DNA of 43,705 bases from Pseudomonadota bacterium (lineage in GTDB: Bacteria; Pseudomonadota; Gammaproteobacteria; Burkholderiales; Burkholderiaceae_C), in NCBI GenBank assembly GCA_021805805.1, contig JAJZEB010000016.1:1-43705 (forward strand), read 5' to 3'. The translations under genes were made by a program, and so were the position numbers. This document shows positions 1 to 7,157 of the stretch, in pieces. Position 1 is the first letter of the stretch. Each line of letters opens with the position of its first letter. Under the pieces are notes generated by a model. It was given only the letters and a program-made list of their open reading frames with translations, had not been told where the DNA came from and did not search any database.

Positions 1-672
1 CAGCTTGGCGGACCCCGCCGGCGCGACATCTCGTACGCTGGGCAGGATCGCCGAGCGCAACGCGGCCGCAAGGAGCTCAAATCGAGCCATGCGCTCGGCG
101 TCCACTGGCGTGCCTTGCGCAAGCAGCTGACCTGCACGCGTGCGCAGCTCGCCGCGACTGTAGGTTCCCAGCAGCATCCCGATGATGGTGTTTAGCGTGT
201 CGAAGGCATCTTGCGCCTGCAGCGCGGGCGCGAGCGCCCGGGCCGCGTCACGGATCTGGTTCAGCGCCGCCTCACCCGATGCGTTGAGGATGCCCACCAG
301 GCGATCTTCCACGGCTTCACGGCCCACGCGCGCCGGGCGTTTGCCGACCACGCGGCCGAGGTTCTCCAGCAAGGCGCGTGCGCTGGAGGCCCAGTACAGC
401 CCCGTGCCACCTAGAGCGAGGTCGCCGGGTTGGGCGCTGGGGCCTCGCAGCAGCACCAGGTCGACACCTGGTAGCTGGATGGTGCGGTTGTAGCGGGTTG
501 GGTGGCTCAGTGTGACGTAGCCTTCGGACGTGAGGCCCCGGGTCAGCGCGCTGACGTGTGAGACCACGGCCTGGGGCACCAGGTAGCCGGCCAGCAGCTG
601 CCAATGACGCCGGACATAGGCGCGGATATCTTCGTCGGTGCCCGCGGTTACGTAGGCGCCTTGCGCGAGTCG
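1..672 (-). pseudogene. Fic-family protein, N-terminal half, 5'-truncated and open at the window edge
   Basis: A minus-strand frame runs open for 224 codons from a TAA stop (673-675) to the left edge and contains no plausible start codon near its beginning. It opens with RLAQGAYVTAG, which in related proteins lies after a short start segment, so the true start appears lost. It continues with GYVTLSHPTR, a basic RTIQLPGVDL stretch, LYWASSARALLENL and GEAALNQIRDAARALAP. From memory, this order matches the AbiEi-like N-terminal part of a subgroup of Fic (AMP-transferase) proteins; the catalytic HPFxxGN motif would lie beyond the window. The break abuts the intron debris at 870-1280, so rearrangement there is the likely cause. 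The Fic assignment is family recognition without a search; the missing start is seen directly. An alternative is a short product from an internal GTG. Confidence 0.6.
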
Positions 673-869
673 TTATAGGGCTAAGTAAAGGACTCCCTGC
701 TGTGCCGTCCCGCGGGGTTGAGTGTCGCACAGGCGCTTTTTCGGCTGTCGGTCTCTCACCAAATGTCGGTACGCAGCGAAGTAACGTGCCGAAATGTCGC
801 CAGCGCGCGAACGTCGCCATGCGCCTGGCATGACTGCCTCACCCGAATGGTCCGCCAGCTTGGGTCATC
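673..869. other. Non-coding junction between Fic remnant and intron remnant
   Basis: No supportable gene lies here. The only pattern I see is AAATGTCG occurring twice, at 761-768 and 792-799, 31 bp apart, with a looser third match near 811. Repeated GACATTT-type motifs are found in the ends of IS21-family elements, so this could be a worn insertion-sequence end, but the evidence is thin. Confidence 0.3.
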
Positions 870-1280
870 TGCTTGGAGGTGGAAGTCCTCTACACACCCG
901 GCAAGGGGAAGGGTTAGCCGAAGGCAAGGGTTTCGCGGGCGACTGCGAGTCTGAAGGAAGCCGGATGGCAAAGCGCTGGCCTGCCGCGCGCGGTGCGCCG
1001 GGTGGACATCCCCAAGCCGCAAGGCGGGGTGCGGACCCTGGGCGTACCCACCGTAGTGGACCGCCTGATCCAGCAGGCCCTGCACCAAGTGATGCAGCCG
1101 ATGTTCGAGCCGACGTTCTCGGACGGCAGCGACGGCTTCCGTCCGGGCCGCAGGGTACGTCCGGGAGGGTCGGCGCTGGGTGGTGGACATGGATCTGGAG
1201 AAATTCTTCGACCGTGTGAACCACAGAGCTTCAAGCGCCTGCGGCAACGGGTCACGGACCTGTGCCTGCGGGGTCGCCGG
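870..1280 (+). mobile_element. Degenerate group II intron remnant
   Basis: Around 899-968 the sequence has the blocks GGGGAAGGGTTAGCCGAAGG, CAAGGGTTTCG and GAGTCTGAAGGAAGCC followed by GGCAAA. These resemble the conserved ribozyme region that precedes the intron-encoded protein in bacterial group II introns. It is followed by a broken reverse-transcriptase reading frame (993-1280). The 3' ribozyme domains V and VI are not visible, so the element is truncated on its right at about 1280, just before the promoter box of the first array gene. Ribozyme recognition is from memory of related introns; the RT homology is clearer. Confidence 0.65.
993..1280 (+). pseudogene. Group II intron reverse transcriptase/maturase fragment
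   Basis: Three adjacent frames carry pieces of one RT. VRRVDIPKPQGGVRTLG, DRLIQQALHQV and SDGFRPGR are in the frame from 993. YVREGRRWVVDMDLEKFF and DRVNH are in the next frame from 1156. RLRQRVTD returns to the first frame after 1227. About ten residues normally present between FRPGR and the YV segment are missing at the first frame change, so that is a deletion rather than a sequencing slip. The catalytic YADD segment, maturase and any endonuclease domain are absent. The protein cannot be functional. The order and spacing of blocks are those of LtrA-type intron proteins. Confidence 0.85.
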
Positions 1281-1281
1281 T

Positions 1282-1303
1282 GTAATGTTTCAAATAGTTA
1301 CTT
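1282..1303 (+). promoter_or_regulatory. Upstream box A of the secreted-protein array
   Basis: This 22-bp AT-rich stretch reads GTAATGTTTCAAATAGTTAC plus TT. It matches the segment at 4549-4570 at 18 of 22 positions. It lies 142 bp before the start codon of gene 1, while the other copy lies 140 bp before gene 4. It stands out from the surrounding GC-rich sequence and follows the intron debris directly. A promoter or activator site is the simplest reading; no clear -35/-10 pair can be assigned. Confidence 0.5.
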
Positions 1304-1373
1304 TCAACCGAAGGCAGCGTTGATCGGCGGTTGTCGGCGAACCGATGCGTAACGAGACGTATCAGATGAACAG

Positions 1374-1423
1374 GTGCCCGGATCGCCCGCCACCTCGCAT
1401 TCATCCCGTCCAAGGAACGTCTC
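1374..1423 (+). promoter_or_regulatory. Conserved leader of gene 1
   Basis: The block begins GTGCCCGGATCGCCCGCCAC and ends with the ribosome binding site CAAGGAACGTCTC directly before ATG. The same block, with a few changes, precedes gene 4 (4640-4688) and gene 5 (5501-5551). The conservation exceeds what a Shine-Dalgarno site needs, so it may be a 5'-UTR element or simply recent duplication of the upstream region. Confidence 0.5.
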
Positions 1424-2878
1424 ATGCATCGATCTTCGTCCGTTGTCCCACGCTGTGTCCTTGCTCTGGCCGCTGGTGCCGCGCTGCTCGGTCAGGCCGC
1501 CAGCGCGGGCACCGTTGTGCTGTCCAATCTGTTGCCGGTGGACGCGTCGTGCATTCTCGAACTGCACCGCGATCCCTCGGCCGACCCGGTGGGCGCGAAC
1601 ACGGCGAACCTGCACGCGTGGCTGCAAGGCATGACCTTGTCCAGCGGCTCGCATGCCATCGTGTTCTTGAACGATGGGCTATTGCGCGCGGAGATCCGCT
1701 TCGACGCTTACGGCAAGCCATTCACGGCATCGTCGCAATTCGGCGTCCTCGGGCTGTTTTGTCAGGTCGGACCGATCGGTGGCGGCGGCCCGCAGCACGG
1801 AAGTATGTTCAACAATCCCTCGCCCCAGGTACTTGGCAATGTCGGAATGCTCCCGCCGCCCGGCGCCGGACCGCTCCAGGGCATCCATACGCTGCACACC
1901 TATACGCCGACCGATCGCACCGACTTCATGCTCCGGCTTCGCCCGGCGAATCCGGCAGCGACCGCGGCGGATTTGTGGGCCGGCGCGCCGCTGGTCGTCG
2001 ACCTGAGCGCGATGCCGCTGCTGTACGGCGGCGATCCGGCGCAGGACCAGCCGGTCAATCTCGGTCGCTACAACCTGGTTTCGCCGGCTGCCAACCCGGG
2101 GATTTTCAACGTGCAGGCTTTCAACGCGGCGATGGGGAACCCACCAATCATCAATGCGCCTGTCGGCAACGCGCCTGTCGGCAACGCGCCTGTCGGCAAC
2201 GCGCCTGTCGGCAACGCGCCGGCTGGCAACGCGCCGGCTGGCAATGCGCCGGCTGGCAATGCGCCGGCTGATGGCGCGCAGGTCGGCAATGCACCAGTCG
2301 CCAACGCGCCGGTGGGCGACGCACCAGTTGCCGAGGCGCCGGTTCGCAAAGCATCGGCGATCGAGCCACCGTATGGCGACTCACTGTTTGCCGACTCGCC
2401 GTTTGGGAAAGCACCGCGTCGCGACTCGCCGTTTTCCGACTCACCGTTCCTGGACGCGCCGTTTGGCAACGCACCGTTTGACGAAGAAGCGATGGTCGTC
2501 GCACCGTTTGACAACGTGCCGGAAGCGGACGCCCTCGTTGTCGAAGCGTTGTTTGGCAACGCGCCGTTTGGCAACGCGCCGTTTGGCAACGCGCCGGTCG
2601 CCGACGCACGGGTTGTCGACGCGGCGTTTGGCAACGCGTCGTTCAGCAACGTGCCGGTCGCCAAGGCGCCGGTTGCCAACGCGCCGGTTGCCAACGCGCC
2701 GGTTGCCAACGCGCCGGTCGGCGGCCGACCGTCGGGTGACGCGATCGATATCGACGCGTTGCTCGCCAACGCGCCACGCGACGGCGCGCACGACGCCTCG
2801 GCGGACGGGTCGTCGGACGCCTCGCACTGGTTCGCCGAGCAGCTCGCGGAATTGCAGAACCCGGCTTCGAAGCACTGA
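1424..2878 (+). CDS. Array gene 1: secreted two-cysteine protein (subtype I) with long pentapeptide-repeat tail
   Basis: This is a 484-residue exported protein of a family I do not recognise. Residues 1-28 are a Sec signal peptide ending GQAASA, and the mature protein begins GTVVLSNLLPVDASC. Conserved cysteines are C43 and C113. The core (29-240) shares FDAYGKPFTAS, YTPTDRTDFMLRLRP, AGAPLVVDLSAMPLL and LGRYNL with genes 4 and 5. Residues 244-433 are 38 consecutive pentapeptides (NAPVG, later NAPFG/DSPFG and NAPVA types) with no indel. The protein ends in an acidic region and HWFAEQLAEL. The start is fixed by AAGGA at 1413-1417 and the signal peptide. It leads the first block, with gene 2 99 bp downstream. 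Export is well supported; function is unknown. Confidence 0.85.
   Translation: MHRSSSVVPRCVLALAAGAALLGQAASAGTVVLSNLLPVDASCILELHRDPSADPVGANTANLHAWLQGMTLSSGSHAIVFLNDGLLRAEIRFDAYGKPFTASSQFGVLGLFCQVGPIGGGGPQHGSMFNNPSPQVLGNVGMLPPPGAGPLQGIHTLHTYTPTDRTDFMLRLRPANPAATAADLWAGAPLVVDLSAMPLLYGGDPAQDQPVNLGRYNLVSPAANPGIFNVQAFNAAMGNPPIINAPVGNAPVGNAPVGNAPVGNAPAGNAPAGNAPAGNAPADGAQVGNAPVANAPVGDAPVAEAPVRKASAIEPPYGDSLFADSPFGKAPRRDSPFSDSPFLDAPFGNAPFDEEAMVVAPFDNVPEADALVVEALFGNAPFGNAPFGNAPVADARVVDAAFGNASFSNVPVAKAPVANAPVANAPVANAPVGGRPSGDAIDIDALLANAPRDGAHDASADGSSDASHWFAEQLAELQNPASKH
2153..2722 (+). repeat. 15-bp tandem repeat, 38 in-frame units
   Basis: The unit is 15 bp (for example AACGCGCCTGTCGGC) and runs 38 times without an indel, encoding pentapeptides. 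The first eight units are nearly identical at the DNA level. The middle units are diverged and rich in PF (DSPFG, NAPFG), and the last return to NAPVA/NAPVG. The mix of fresh and old copies points to repeated expansion by slippage or unequal crossing-over while the reading frame was maintained. Confidence 0.95.
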
Positions 2879-2977
2879 TCCCGACAGCTGCTTGCGGTCG
2901 GACCGACAAGCGGCTCCACGCGCCGCCGCGCCTGCGCGTCGGCGCGCACATCTCTTCATCCACTCCAGGAGTTCACC

Positions 2978-3733
2978 TTGCCTGCATTCCCACTTCGCGC
3001 CGCCGTGCACACCATCGGCCTGGCCGCCGGCGCCCTGGTCGCAGCCGACGCCTTCGCCCAGGGCCGGATCAGCGTGGTCAACGCGCTGCCCGGGGCAGCG
3101 CGCTGCCAGTTCACCGTCAGCACCGCAGCGGGTAGCTTCGACCTGCCGCCGACCGTGCTGCAGGCCAACCAGGTCGTCCATGTGCATGTTCCGCCAGGCG
3201 CGTTGCCGGCGCGACACGACACCCTGCCGGACGGCACCGGTTACAGCTACTCGCCGTCCTACCGCGACATGATCGTGCGTTGCGAGACCGGACCCAACGC
3301 GACGGGCACGGACTGGGACCAGTACCACGAAATCACCTTCGACGACGCGCGCCCGGACCCTGCCCAGGCCGACGGATCGGACGGCGAATCCAGTCAGGCG
3401 TACAGCTACACGAGCTCGCAGGAGCGTCAGGCGCAGTATCCGCTGACCACGGTGACGCCGAGCGACCAGACCGGTTGGGTCATCCGCGTGGTGCCGCAAC
3501 ACGCCGGCGTCACCGCGGCCGACCTGCGGCTCGGCGCCCCGATCGTCGCCGAGCTGTGGGCTCTGGCGCTGCGGCCCGACGGCAACGTGGTGCAGCAGCC
3601 GGCGATCAGCGTCGGCCGCTTCCCGATGTGGCTCGACGAGGGCTCGGACGTCGAGGAAAGCTGGGAGGTGCCCCTGAGCGGCAATGGCTGGCAGTCGCCG
3701 CCCTCCGACGACGACGCGTCGTCGGCCAGCTGA
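2978..3733 (+). CDS. Array gene 2: secreted two-cysteine protein (subtype III)
   Basis: This is a 251-residue exported protein of the array family, function unknown. The start is a TTG, preceded by AGGAG six bases upstream, and it gives a clean signal peptide (1-27, ending VAADAFA). The mature protein starts QGRISVVNALPGAARC. Cysteines C43 and C102 match the family pair. VPPGALPAR and YPLTTVTPSDQTGWVIR match gene 7 best (VALPPGTLPAR, YPLTSVTPSDATAFAIR), which defines subtype III. LRLGAP and VGRFPM follow. The tail is acidic and serine-rich (DEGSDVEESWE, SDDDASSAS). It is 9 bp from gene 3 and surely co-transcribed with it. Confidence 0.85.
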   Translation: MPAFPLRAAVHTIGLAAGALVAADAFAQGRISVVNALPGAARCQFTVSTAAGSFDLPPTVLQANQVVHVHVPPGALPARHDTLPDGTGYSYSPSYRDMIVRCETGPNATGTDWDQYHEITFDDARPDPAQADGSDGESSQAYSYTSSQERQAQYPLTTVTPSDQTGWVIRVVPQHAGVTAADLRLGAPIVAELWALALRPDGNVVQQPAISVGRFPMWLDEGSDVEESWEVPLSGNGWQSPPSDDDASSAS

Positions 3734-3742
3734 GGCCGCGCC

Positions 3743-4426
3743 ATGAGACAGGCAATATGCATTCATCTGGTCGGCGCATCGGTGGCACTGGTCTGCGCCG
3801 CATGGTCCGGCCACGCCTCGGCGTACGGCACCATCGAAGTGGTCAACAGCCTGCCGGTCGAGGTGCGCTGCTCCGTGTCCGGGGCGCATCTCAGCGAGGT
3901 CGGGCCGCTGCGCGTCGGCAACCTGTACGTCCCGCCCGAAGTCATCCCGGCCTTCGCCCGCATCAGCATCGAGGTATCTCCGCTGTGGCCGGCGTCGCCG
4001 GTCGCCGAGCAGCCGCCGCACCATACCTCGGCCGCGTTCTCCAACCTGCGGCTGACCTGCGAAACCACGCGCCAGGCTTTCGGCGAGCCGTGGGGCCATC
4101 GCTACAGTGCCGAGTTCCATGCCGAGCCCAGCGGTGCCGTCGTCGACGACTGCGCCTCCGATGTCACGGACGAAAATCCGCATTGCAGCGGCGCGCACGT
4201 GTTCACCTACCCGCTGACGGTGGTGGTGCCGACCGGGATGACCGAGTTCACGCTGCAATTGCTGCCGCACGATCCGGCCGCCACCGCGCTGGAGCTGCAG
4301 CAGGGCGCCGCGCTCGACGTGCACCTGAGCGCCTATGCGCTGGGGCGCTACGGCGTGCGCCTGCACGCGCTGCCGCTGGACCTGGGCCGATTCGCGCTGC
4401 ACCGCGATGCGTCGCTGTCCGATTGA
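3743..4426 (+). CDS. Array gene 3: secreted two-cysteine protein (subtype II)
   Basis: This 227-residue exported protein belongs to the array family, function unknown. Signal peptide 1-27 ends SGHASA, and the mature start is YGTIEVVNSLPVEVRC. C43 and C106 are the family cysteines; two more occur in VVDDCASD and DENPHCSG. Landmarks are FSNLRLTCE, RYSAEFHAEP, VFTYPLTVVVPTGMTEF, LQLLPHDPAATALEL, LSAYAL and LGRFALHRDASL. The closest relative is gene 6, which shares the last motif almost exactly. It closes the first block and is followed by a strong hairpin (4435-4465). Confidence 0.85.
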   Translation: MRQAICIHLVGASVALVCAAWSGHASAYGTIEVVNSLPVEVRCSVSGAHLSEVGPLRVGNLYVPPEVIPAFARISIEVSPLWPASPVAEQPPHHTSAAFSNLRLTCETTRQAFGEPWGHRYSAEFHAEPSGAVVDDCASDVTDENPHCSGAHVFTYPLTVVVPTGMTEFTLQLLPHDPAATALELQQGAALDVHLSAYALGRYGVRLHALPLDLGRFALHRDASLSD

Positions 4427-4434
4427 CCTGCTTC

Positions 4435-4465
4435 GCCCCGCGGCGACCTCGCGCGTCGCGGGGGC
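4435..4465 (+). terminator. GC-rich hairpin ending the first array block
   Basis: GCCCCGCG (4435-4442) can pair with CGCGGGGGC (4457-4465) with one bulged base. It lies 9 bp after the stop of gene 3. There is no T-run, so it is at best a weak intrinsic terminator or a 3'-end stabiliser. Confidence 0.4.
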
Positions 4466-4548
4466 GGACGCGCAGGCGCCTGGCCGCCACGGTGCGCACG
4501 CGCGGCTGCACGGGATCCGTGCGGTCGTTCCGCAGCCGCGATGGCCGG

Positions 4549-4570
4549 GTGATTTTTCAAAATGTTACTT
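4549..4570 (+). promoter_or_regulatory. Upstream box B of the array (before gene 4)
   Basis: GTGATTTTTCAAAATGTTAC plus TT is the partner of the box at 1282-1303 and lies 140 bp before the gene 4 start. A second shared patch follows closer in: AACGTAACC here and GCGTAACGAGACGT before gene 1. Conserved spacing makes it a good promoter or operator candidate for the second block. Confidence 0.5.
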
Positions 4571-4639
4571 CGGGCGCAGTTGCGCGTACTTGCTGCGCAC
4601 CGCTAGAAACAAAACGTAACCAACGGGGTCGTACTCGAG

Positions 4640-4688
4640 GTGCGCGGATGGCCCGCCACCTTGTTCCACTTCCTGCAAGGAGCGTCTG
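4640..4688 (+). promoter_or_regulatory. Conserved leader of gene 4
   Basis: It begins GTGCGCGGATGGCCCGCCAC and ends GCAAGGAGCGTCTG before ATG at 4689. It aligns end to end with the leaders of gene 1 and gene 5. Confidence 0.5.
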
Positions 4689-5414
4689 ATGCCTCGCCTC
4701 CATTCCGTCGTCCTGGGCCGCATGGCCAGCGTGATCGCCTGCACGGCGCTTGTCGGCCAAGCTGCGGTCGCCGGCACCATCGTGCTGCACAACCAATTGC
4801 CGTTTCCCGCGGCGTGCGTCGTCGAGACCGTGGCCGCCGATGCCCTGGGCATCGGCGGTGCGAATCCGCAGGACTACACGCGCCTGCTGGACACGCAACT
4901 GGCCGCGGGTGCCGAACAGGTCGTCGTCGTCGCGGACGGGACCTGGCCAGCCGAGCTCGGCTTCGACGCCCAGGGCGTGCCATTCACCGCGTCGCGGCAG
5001 TTCGGCGCCTTGTCGGTGCGCTGTCACCTGGTGTCGGACGGTGCCGATGGCAGCGAGTACCGCGCGCATTTCATCCATGCCGGCGGCAACCCGGGGCACG
5101 CGCAGCGCGTCGGCGCGGGAAGTCCGGCCGGGCACCATGCGCTGCAAAGCTATGCACCGACCGATCGCACGGCGTTCACCATCCAGCTGCGCCCGGCGCG
5201 GCCCACGGCCGACGCCGAGGAACTGTTGACCGGCGCGCCGCTGAGCCTTGCGCTGTTCGCCATGCCGCTGCTGCACGACGGATCGCCGCTGCAGATCCAG
5301 GCGCTCGATCTGGGCCGCTACGACATGGCCAGATCGCCGGGTGACCCGGCGACGGCGTCGGCCGCGGCCTGGAACCGGCTTGGTGCCCGGTTCCGAGCGC
5401 AGCTGACACCCTGA
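4689..5414 (+). CDS. Array gene 4: secreted two-cysteine protein (subtype I)
   Basis: This 241-residue exported protein resembles the core of gene 1 without the repeat tail. Signal peptide 1-28 ends GQAAVA; the mature start is GTIVLHNQLPFPAAC. Cysteines are C43 and C112. It has FDAQGVPFTASRQFGAL, YAPTDRTAFTIQLRP, TGAPLSLALFAMPLLHDGS and LDLGRYD. It ends soon after, in a short alanine-rich stretch. It opens the second block, with its own upstream box and leader. Function is unknown; comparison with gene 1 shows the pentapeptide tail was added to, or lost from, one member. Confidence 0.85.
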   Translation: MPRLHSVVLGRMASVIACTALVGQAAVAGTIVLHNQLPFPAACVVETVAADALGIGGANPQDYTRLLDTQLAAGAEQVVVVADGTWPAELGFDAQGVPFTASRQFGALSVRCHLVSDGADGSEYRAHFIHAGGNPGHAQRVGAGSPAGHHALQSYAPTDRTAFTIQLRPARPTADAEELLTGAPLSLALFAMPLLHDGSPLQIQALDLGRYDMARSPGDPATASAAAWNRLGARFRAQLTP

Positions 5415-5417
5415 GCC

Positions 5418-5434
5418 GGCGCCGTCGCGGCGCC
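5418..5434 (+). terminator. Short perfect hairpin after gene 4
   Basis: GGCGCCG (5418-5424), loop TCG, CGGCGCC (5428-5434) form a perfect 7-bp stem four bases after the gene 4 stop. No T-run follows. It may attenuate read-through from gene 4 into gene 5. Confidence 0.3.
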
Positions 5435-5500
5435 GCGACGACCAGCGGCGCGTTGCCATGCCGCGTGGGTGTGCAGCGCGCGTCTTCCCCCGCAAAACGG

Positions 5501-5551
5501 GTGCGCGGATGGTCCCGCCGCCTTGCCTGCACTCTTGTGAAGGAACCTTTC
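5501..5551 (+). promoter_or_regulatory. Conserved leader of gene 5
   Basis: It begins GTGCGCGGATGGTCCCGCCG and ends GAAGGAACCTTTC before ATG at 5552, matching the leaders of genes 1 and 4. The distal AT-rich box is absent here because gene 4 occupies that distance. Confidence 0.45.
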
Positions 5552-6313
5552 ATGCCACGATCCACAACTGTCATCGCACGCCGCGTCGCCACGCTGATGG
5601 CTTGCGCGGTGCTCTTCGATCAAGCTGCCAGCGCGGGCATCGTCGCGCTGCACAATGATTTGCCCGTTCCGGCGTTCTGTGCCGCGGAGACGTTCTTCTC
5701 CGATGCCCCACGCGCCAACGGCCAGCCGGGCCCCCAATACCTGCAGCTGTTCAGCGCGCAGCTTGCGCCCGGCGCCAGTCAGGTCGTGCATGTGCCGGCG
5801 GGGACCTGGCCATCGTCGGTCAGCTTCGACGCCGATGGCGTTCCGTTCAGCTCCTCACGGTACTTCAGCACCCTGTTGCTGAGCTGTGGCACCCGTCCGG
5901 CAGGCGCCGGCGGCAGCGAGTACGTGGTGCGCCTGATCAACACCGAAGGCTATGTGGCGCCGGAATCCGTGCACGGCAGCGACTCGACCTTCCGCATCGG
6001 TCCGGAAATCTTCGATGGCAACTACGAGCTCAAGAGCTACACGCCGAGCGATGACACGGCTTTTGTCATGCGCCTGGGTGCGCGCGATGCCCTGGCCACC
6101 GCGGAGCAGCTGCGGGCCGGCGCGCCGCTGAGCATCGCAGTGAACGCCATGCCGCTGCTGCCCGATGGCTCGGCGCTGTTTGACGAAGCGATAGCGCTGG
6201 GTCGCTACGCGCTGGTCACGCCGCAGGACGACTCCGGTGACGTGTCGTCGGCGGCTTCGCGCAGCTTCAGCGCGCAGCTCTCGGCGCCGCAGGTGCTCGC
6301 ACCGGCGCTCTGA
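5552..6313 (+). CDS. Array gene 5: secreted two-cysteine protein (subtype I)
   Basis: This 253-residue exported protein is of unknown function. The ATG at 5552 is chosen over one 99 bp upstream because it follows AAGGAA and gives a 28-residue signal peptide (ending DQAASA) aligning with genes 1 and 4. The mature start is GIVALHNDLPVPAFC. Cysteines are C43 and C112, the same positions as in gene 4. FDADGVPFSSSRYFSTL, YTPSDDTAFVMRLG, AGAPLSIAVNAMPLLPDGS and ALGRYALV follow. It has a serine/alanine-rich end. Confidence 0.85.
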   Translation: MPRSTTVIARRVATLMACAVLFDQAASAGIVALHNDLPVPAFCAAETFFSDAPRANGQPGPQYLQLFSAQLAPGASQVVHVPAGTWPSSVSFDADGVPFSSSRYFSTLLLSCGTRPAGAGGSEYVVRLINTEGYVAPESVHGSDSTFRIGPEIFDGNYELKSYTPSDDTAFVMRLGARDALATAEQLRAGAPLSIAVNAMPLLPDGSALFDEAIALGRYALVTPQDDSGDVSSAASRSFSAQLSAPQVLAPAL

Positions 6314-6370
6314 CGCGGGGGCCGGGCACAGCCCGGCCCTGCGACCAGCGACTCTCTCCAGACAAGGAAG

Positions 6371-6402
6371 ACCTCATGCAAGACCTCATGCAAGACCTCA
6401 AG
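6371..6402 (+). repeat. 12-bp tandem duplication across the gene 6 start codon
   Basis: ACCTCATGCAAG occurs at 6371-6382 and again at 6383-6394, followed by a partial third copy (ACCTCAAG). It duplicates the start codon and gives the N-terminus MQDLMQDL. Confidence 0.9.
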
Positions 6403-7131
6403 CATGGTCGTGCCCGCCACCACATCGCCGTCGCGGCGCTGGCGTGCAGCGCCTGGTGCAGCCAGGCCGCCGCGCACGGCACCGTCGAGATCCACAACAG
6501 CCTGCCGATCGACGTGCAATGCGCCGTGCTCGGCACCCATCGCAGCGCCGAGGGGCCGCTGCAGCATGCCCAACTGTTCCAACCCGCGGTCGCGATCCCC
6601 GCGTTCACGTCGCTGAGCATCGCGGTGCCGTGGACGGTGTGGCCGCCGCGGCCCGAACCCGACCAGCGCTGGCACCGCGTGTCGGACGCGTTTTCCCATC
6701 TGCGCCTGGTCTGCGAAAGCGGCTTCGATCCCGCGACCGGGAGATGGCGCCAGCTGCACAGCGCCGAGTTCTACGCCGACCTGGCGGTCGACGGCGCCGA
6801 TGCCGACGCGTCGCTGCCGACTGCGGGCAGCCGGCACCGCAGCGGCGAGCATGTGTTCGCCTACCCGTTGACCGTGGTCACGCCGACCGCGTCGACCGAG
6901 TTCATCGTGCAACTGGTGCCGCACGAGGCGACCGTGACGATGGCGCAACTGGAGCAGGACGCGACGATCGATGCCCGACTGGCGGCGTTTGCACTGCACC
7001 CGGACGGTGAGCGGCTGCACGCCGAGCCGCAGCTGCTGGGACGCTTTGCGCTGCACCGCGACGCGTCGTTCGACGACGCGAGCGGGTGGCAGTCCGACAG
7101 TGCGCAGTACGACTGCTCCGCCTCCGATTGA
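6376..7131 (+). CDS. Array gene 6: secreted two-cysteine protein (subtype II)
   Basis: This 251-residue exported protein is the closest relative of gene 3. AAGGAAG at 6365-6371 fits the ATG at 6376; a second in-frame ATG at 6388 is a duplicate start. The signal peptide ends SQAAA, and the mature start is HGTVEIHNSLPIDVQC. The first family cysteine is C49 and the second lies in FSHLRLVCESG. It also has LHSAEFYADL, VFAYPLTVVTPTASTEF, VQLVPHEATVTMAQL and LLGRFALHRDASFDD. The extra cysteine seen in genes 3 and 7 before the YPLT motif is absent; here the segment reads SRHRSGEH. Function is unknown. Confidence 0.85.
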   Translation: MQDLMQDLKHGRARHHIAVAALACSAWCSQAAAHGTVEIHNSLPIDVQCAVLGTHRSAEGPLQHAQLFQPAVAIPAFTSLSIAVPWTVWPPRPEPDQRWHRVSDAFSHLRLVCESGFDPATGRWRQLHSAEFYADLAVDGADADASLPTAGSRHRSGEHVFAYPLTVVTPTASTEFIVQLVPHEATVTMAQLEQDATIDARLAAFALHPDGERLHAEPQLLGRFALHRDASFDDASGWQSDSAQYDCSASD

Positions 7132-7157
7132 CCGAGCCTTTTCGAGAGATTTCCATC

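Noticed and set aside
317-820. 167-codon minus-strand frame near the left edge
   Set aside because: It is a different frame from the Fic-like one and gives an arginine/proline-rich product; the Fic-like frame has coherent family sequence instead.
2153-2722. Could the tandem repeat be a CRISPR array?
   Set aside because: The units are contiguous 15-mers without spacers, in frame within a coding gene, and no cas genes are present.
2068-2949. Long minus-strand open frame opposite the gene 1 repeat (293 codons)
   Set aside because: A 15-bp periodic repeat without stops in one frame stays open in other frames too. There is no signal peptide or family core, and the plus-strand gene has signal peptide, ribosome site and paralogs.
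2154-3272. Arginine-rich plus-strand frame through the repeat and into gene 2
   Set aside because: It is a frame-shifted reading of the same repeats (RLSATRLSAT type) and overlaps the real genes 1 and 2; composition is that of a GC-rich shadow.
2441-4402. 653-codon minus-strand frame across genes 1-3
   Set aside because: It lies opposite three genes with clear paralogs and its product is low-complexity without motifs.
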